16,069 nt of DNA from Bacteroides sp. UBA1773 (GTDB taxonomy: Bacteria; Bacteroidota; Bacteroidia; Bacteroidales; Bacteroidaceae): assembly GCA_002315285.1 (NCBI GenBank), contig DCGR01000095.1:1619-17687 (forward strand). The letters run 5' to 3'. Of this stretch, positions 15,474 to 16,069 are shown piece by piece. The notes under the pieces are model-generated. The model had not been told where the DNA came from, did no database searches, and saw only the letters and a program-made list of their open reading frames with translations. How positions within the stretch are numbered: position 1 is the stretch's first letter; each line of letters starts with the position of its first letter. The position numbers and the translations under genes were made by a program.

Positions 15474-15818
15474 ATGCCAAGATCAGTAAATCATGTTGCT
15501 TCAAGAGCAAGAAGAAAGAAAATTTTAGGTCTCACGAGAGGTTATTTCGGTGCCAGAAAAAATGTTTGGACTGTTGCCAAAAACACTTGGGAAAAGGGTT
15601 TGACCTATGCGTATAGCGACCGTAAGAAGAAAAAACGTAATTTCCGTGCTTTGTGGATTCAGCGTATCAACGCAGGTGCGCGCCTCGAAGGAATGTCATA
15701 TTCTCAACTGATGGGAGCATTGCATAAGGCTGGTGTTGATTTGAATCGTAAGGTTCTTGCCGATCTTGCGATGAATCATCCAGAGGCATTCAAGGCTATC
15801 GTTGATAAAGTAAGATAA
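15474..15818 (+). CDS. rplT: 50S ribosomal protein L20 (bL20)
   Basis: A 114-residue primary 23S rRNA-binding and assembly protein, nearly the standard length. The long basic N-terminal helix (VNHVASRARRKKILGLTRGYFG) is followed by the globular C-terminal domain (LWIQRINAGARLEGMSYSQLMGALHKAGVDLNRKVLADLA). It is the last gene of the translation block. In other bacteria this protein is the autoregulator of the operon, which makes the 106-base leader just upstream of interest. A strong terminator lies only about 190 bases after the stop. Confidence 0.97.
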   Translation: MPRSVNHVASRARRKKILGLTRGYFGARKNVWTVAKNTWEKGLTYAYSDRKKKKRNFRALWIQRINAGARLEGMSYSQLMGALHKAGVDLNRKVLADLAMNHPEAFKAIVDKVR

Positions 15819-16009
15819 TGACTTGGCCGCATTGATTTGGTCGGGAAACTCATCAAATTTTATCAGAACACCGAGACAAGCTCTGTTTTGCCAATGGCGG
15901 GCCACGCCTTCGGGTAGCTTTATGCCGGTGGATTACAAAGGCGGACAGGCGCTCAAATCATGTCATTCGGAGTTTTATCACATCTAAGTCGGTGCGGCCA
16001 TCCTCTTTG
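15819..16009 (+). other. Unassigned 191-base region between rplT and its terminator
   Basis: No gene with a proper start is seen. Two frames are nevertheless open together: 15814-15987 and 15836 to the window edge. Neither has an ATG near its beginning; the first ATG in the former frame is at 15922. Such co-open frames fit stop-poor, relatively GC-rich non-coding DNA better than a protein. Short inverted pairs such as GGCG/CGCC (15896-15908) suggest local structure. It could be a long 3' UTR, a small RNA ending at the terminator, or a dispersed intergenic repeat. I cannot tell which. Confidence 0.35.
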
Positions 16010-16049
16010 AAATTAGGACTTATCCAGTTTGCGATAAGTCCTAATTTTT
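16010..16049 (+). terminator. Intrinsic terminator of the infC-rpmI-rplT operon
   Basis: AAATTAGGACTTATC (16010-16024) and GATAAGTCCTAATTT (16033-16047) form a perfect 15-bp stem around the 8-base loop CAGTTTGC. A run of five T ends at 16049. This is the clearest Rho-independent terminator in the window. Its partial symmetry (A-run on the 5' side) could also stop transcription from the right. Confidence 0.87.
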
Positions 16050-16052
16050 CGT

Positions 16053-16069
16053 ATGCTCGGCATGAGCAT
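16053..16069. repeat. Palindrome at the right edge
   Basis: ATGCTC (16053-16058) and GAGCAT (16064-16069) form a perfect 6-bp stem around GGCAT, only three bases after the terminator T-run. The palindrome reaches the last base and may continue beyond it. It may be a REP-like intergenic element or the start of another regulatory hairpin. Confidence 0.4.

Noticed and set aside
1..16069. Search for CRISPR arrays, insertion sequences, integrases, defence systems, toxin-antitoxin pairs or biosynthetic clusters
   Set aside because: No regularly spaced repeats, no transposase or integrase motifs, and no terminal inverted repeats were seen. All sizeable genes are explained by chromosomal families, so no new multi-gene system is claimed.

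Overview
The window is an ordinary chromosomal segment of a member of the Bacteroidetes, most likely order Bacteroidales (Bacteroides/Prevotella-like). Two things point there. First, promoters follow the Bacteroidetes sigma-ABfr pattern: a -7 element TAnnTTTG, with TTTG about 19-20 bases upstream. Four sites match at both elements (before the tRNA, marC, the glycogen synthase gene and thrS), and so does the one before the 81-codon gene. Second, the protein set is typical: a eukaryotic-type (GT3) glycogen synthase beside a DUF3417-type glucan phosphorylase, a YgiQ radical SAM protein, and a short SPOR lipoprotein. Genes mostly lack clear Shine-Dalgarno sequences, also usual for this phylum.

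Layout. At the left edge is the 5' part of a tRNA-Lys(CTT) gene on the minus strand, with its own promoter. Next, also on the minus strand, are a YycJ/WalJ-like metallo-beta-lactamase-fold protein and a six-span MarC-family membrane protein. A divergent promoter pair separates marC from a plus-strand glycogen operon, glycogen synthase then glucan phosphorylase. That operon runs head-on into a minus-strand operon of two small uncharacterised genes and ygiQ. The convergent gap holds four hairpins, one a perfect 10-bp stem. A second divergent promoter pair starts the plus-strand cluster of SPOR lipoprotein, ruvX (yqgF), def and a large TPR protein, with 4-base ATGA overlaps at every junction. The last block is translational: thrS, infC, rpmI, rplT, then an unassigned stretch of about 190 bases and a strong intrinsic terminator.

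How the genes work together. The glycogen pair covers polymer synthesis and phosphorolysis in one transcript. The ruvX/def cluster joins RNA/DNA maintenance and protein N-terminal maturation with two exported proteins. The thrS-infC-rpmI-rplT block is the conserved bacterial translation cluster; the rpmI-rplT gap has pairing potential that could be an L20 autoregulatory leader.

I see no mobile element, CRISPR array, defence system, toxin-antitoxin pair or biosynthetic cluster, and no clearly novel system. The points most worth a second look are the rpmI-rplT leader, the unassigned region after rplT with the palindrome at the right edge, the two small genes before ygiQ, and the TPR protein. 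No gene-free stretch exceeds 300 bases. The longest are 15819-16069 (251), 6179-6405 (227) and 955-1162 (208), described in the entries.
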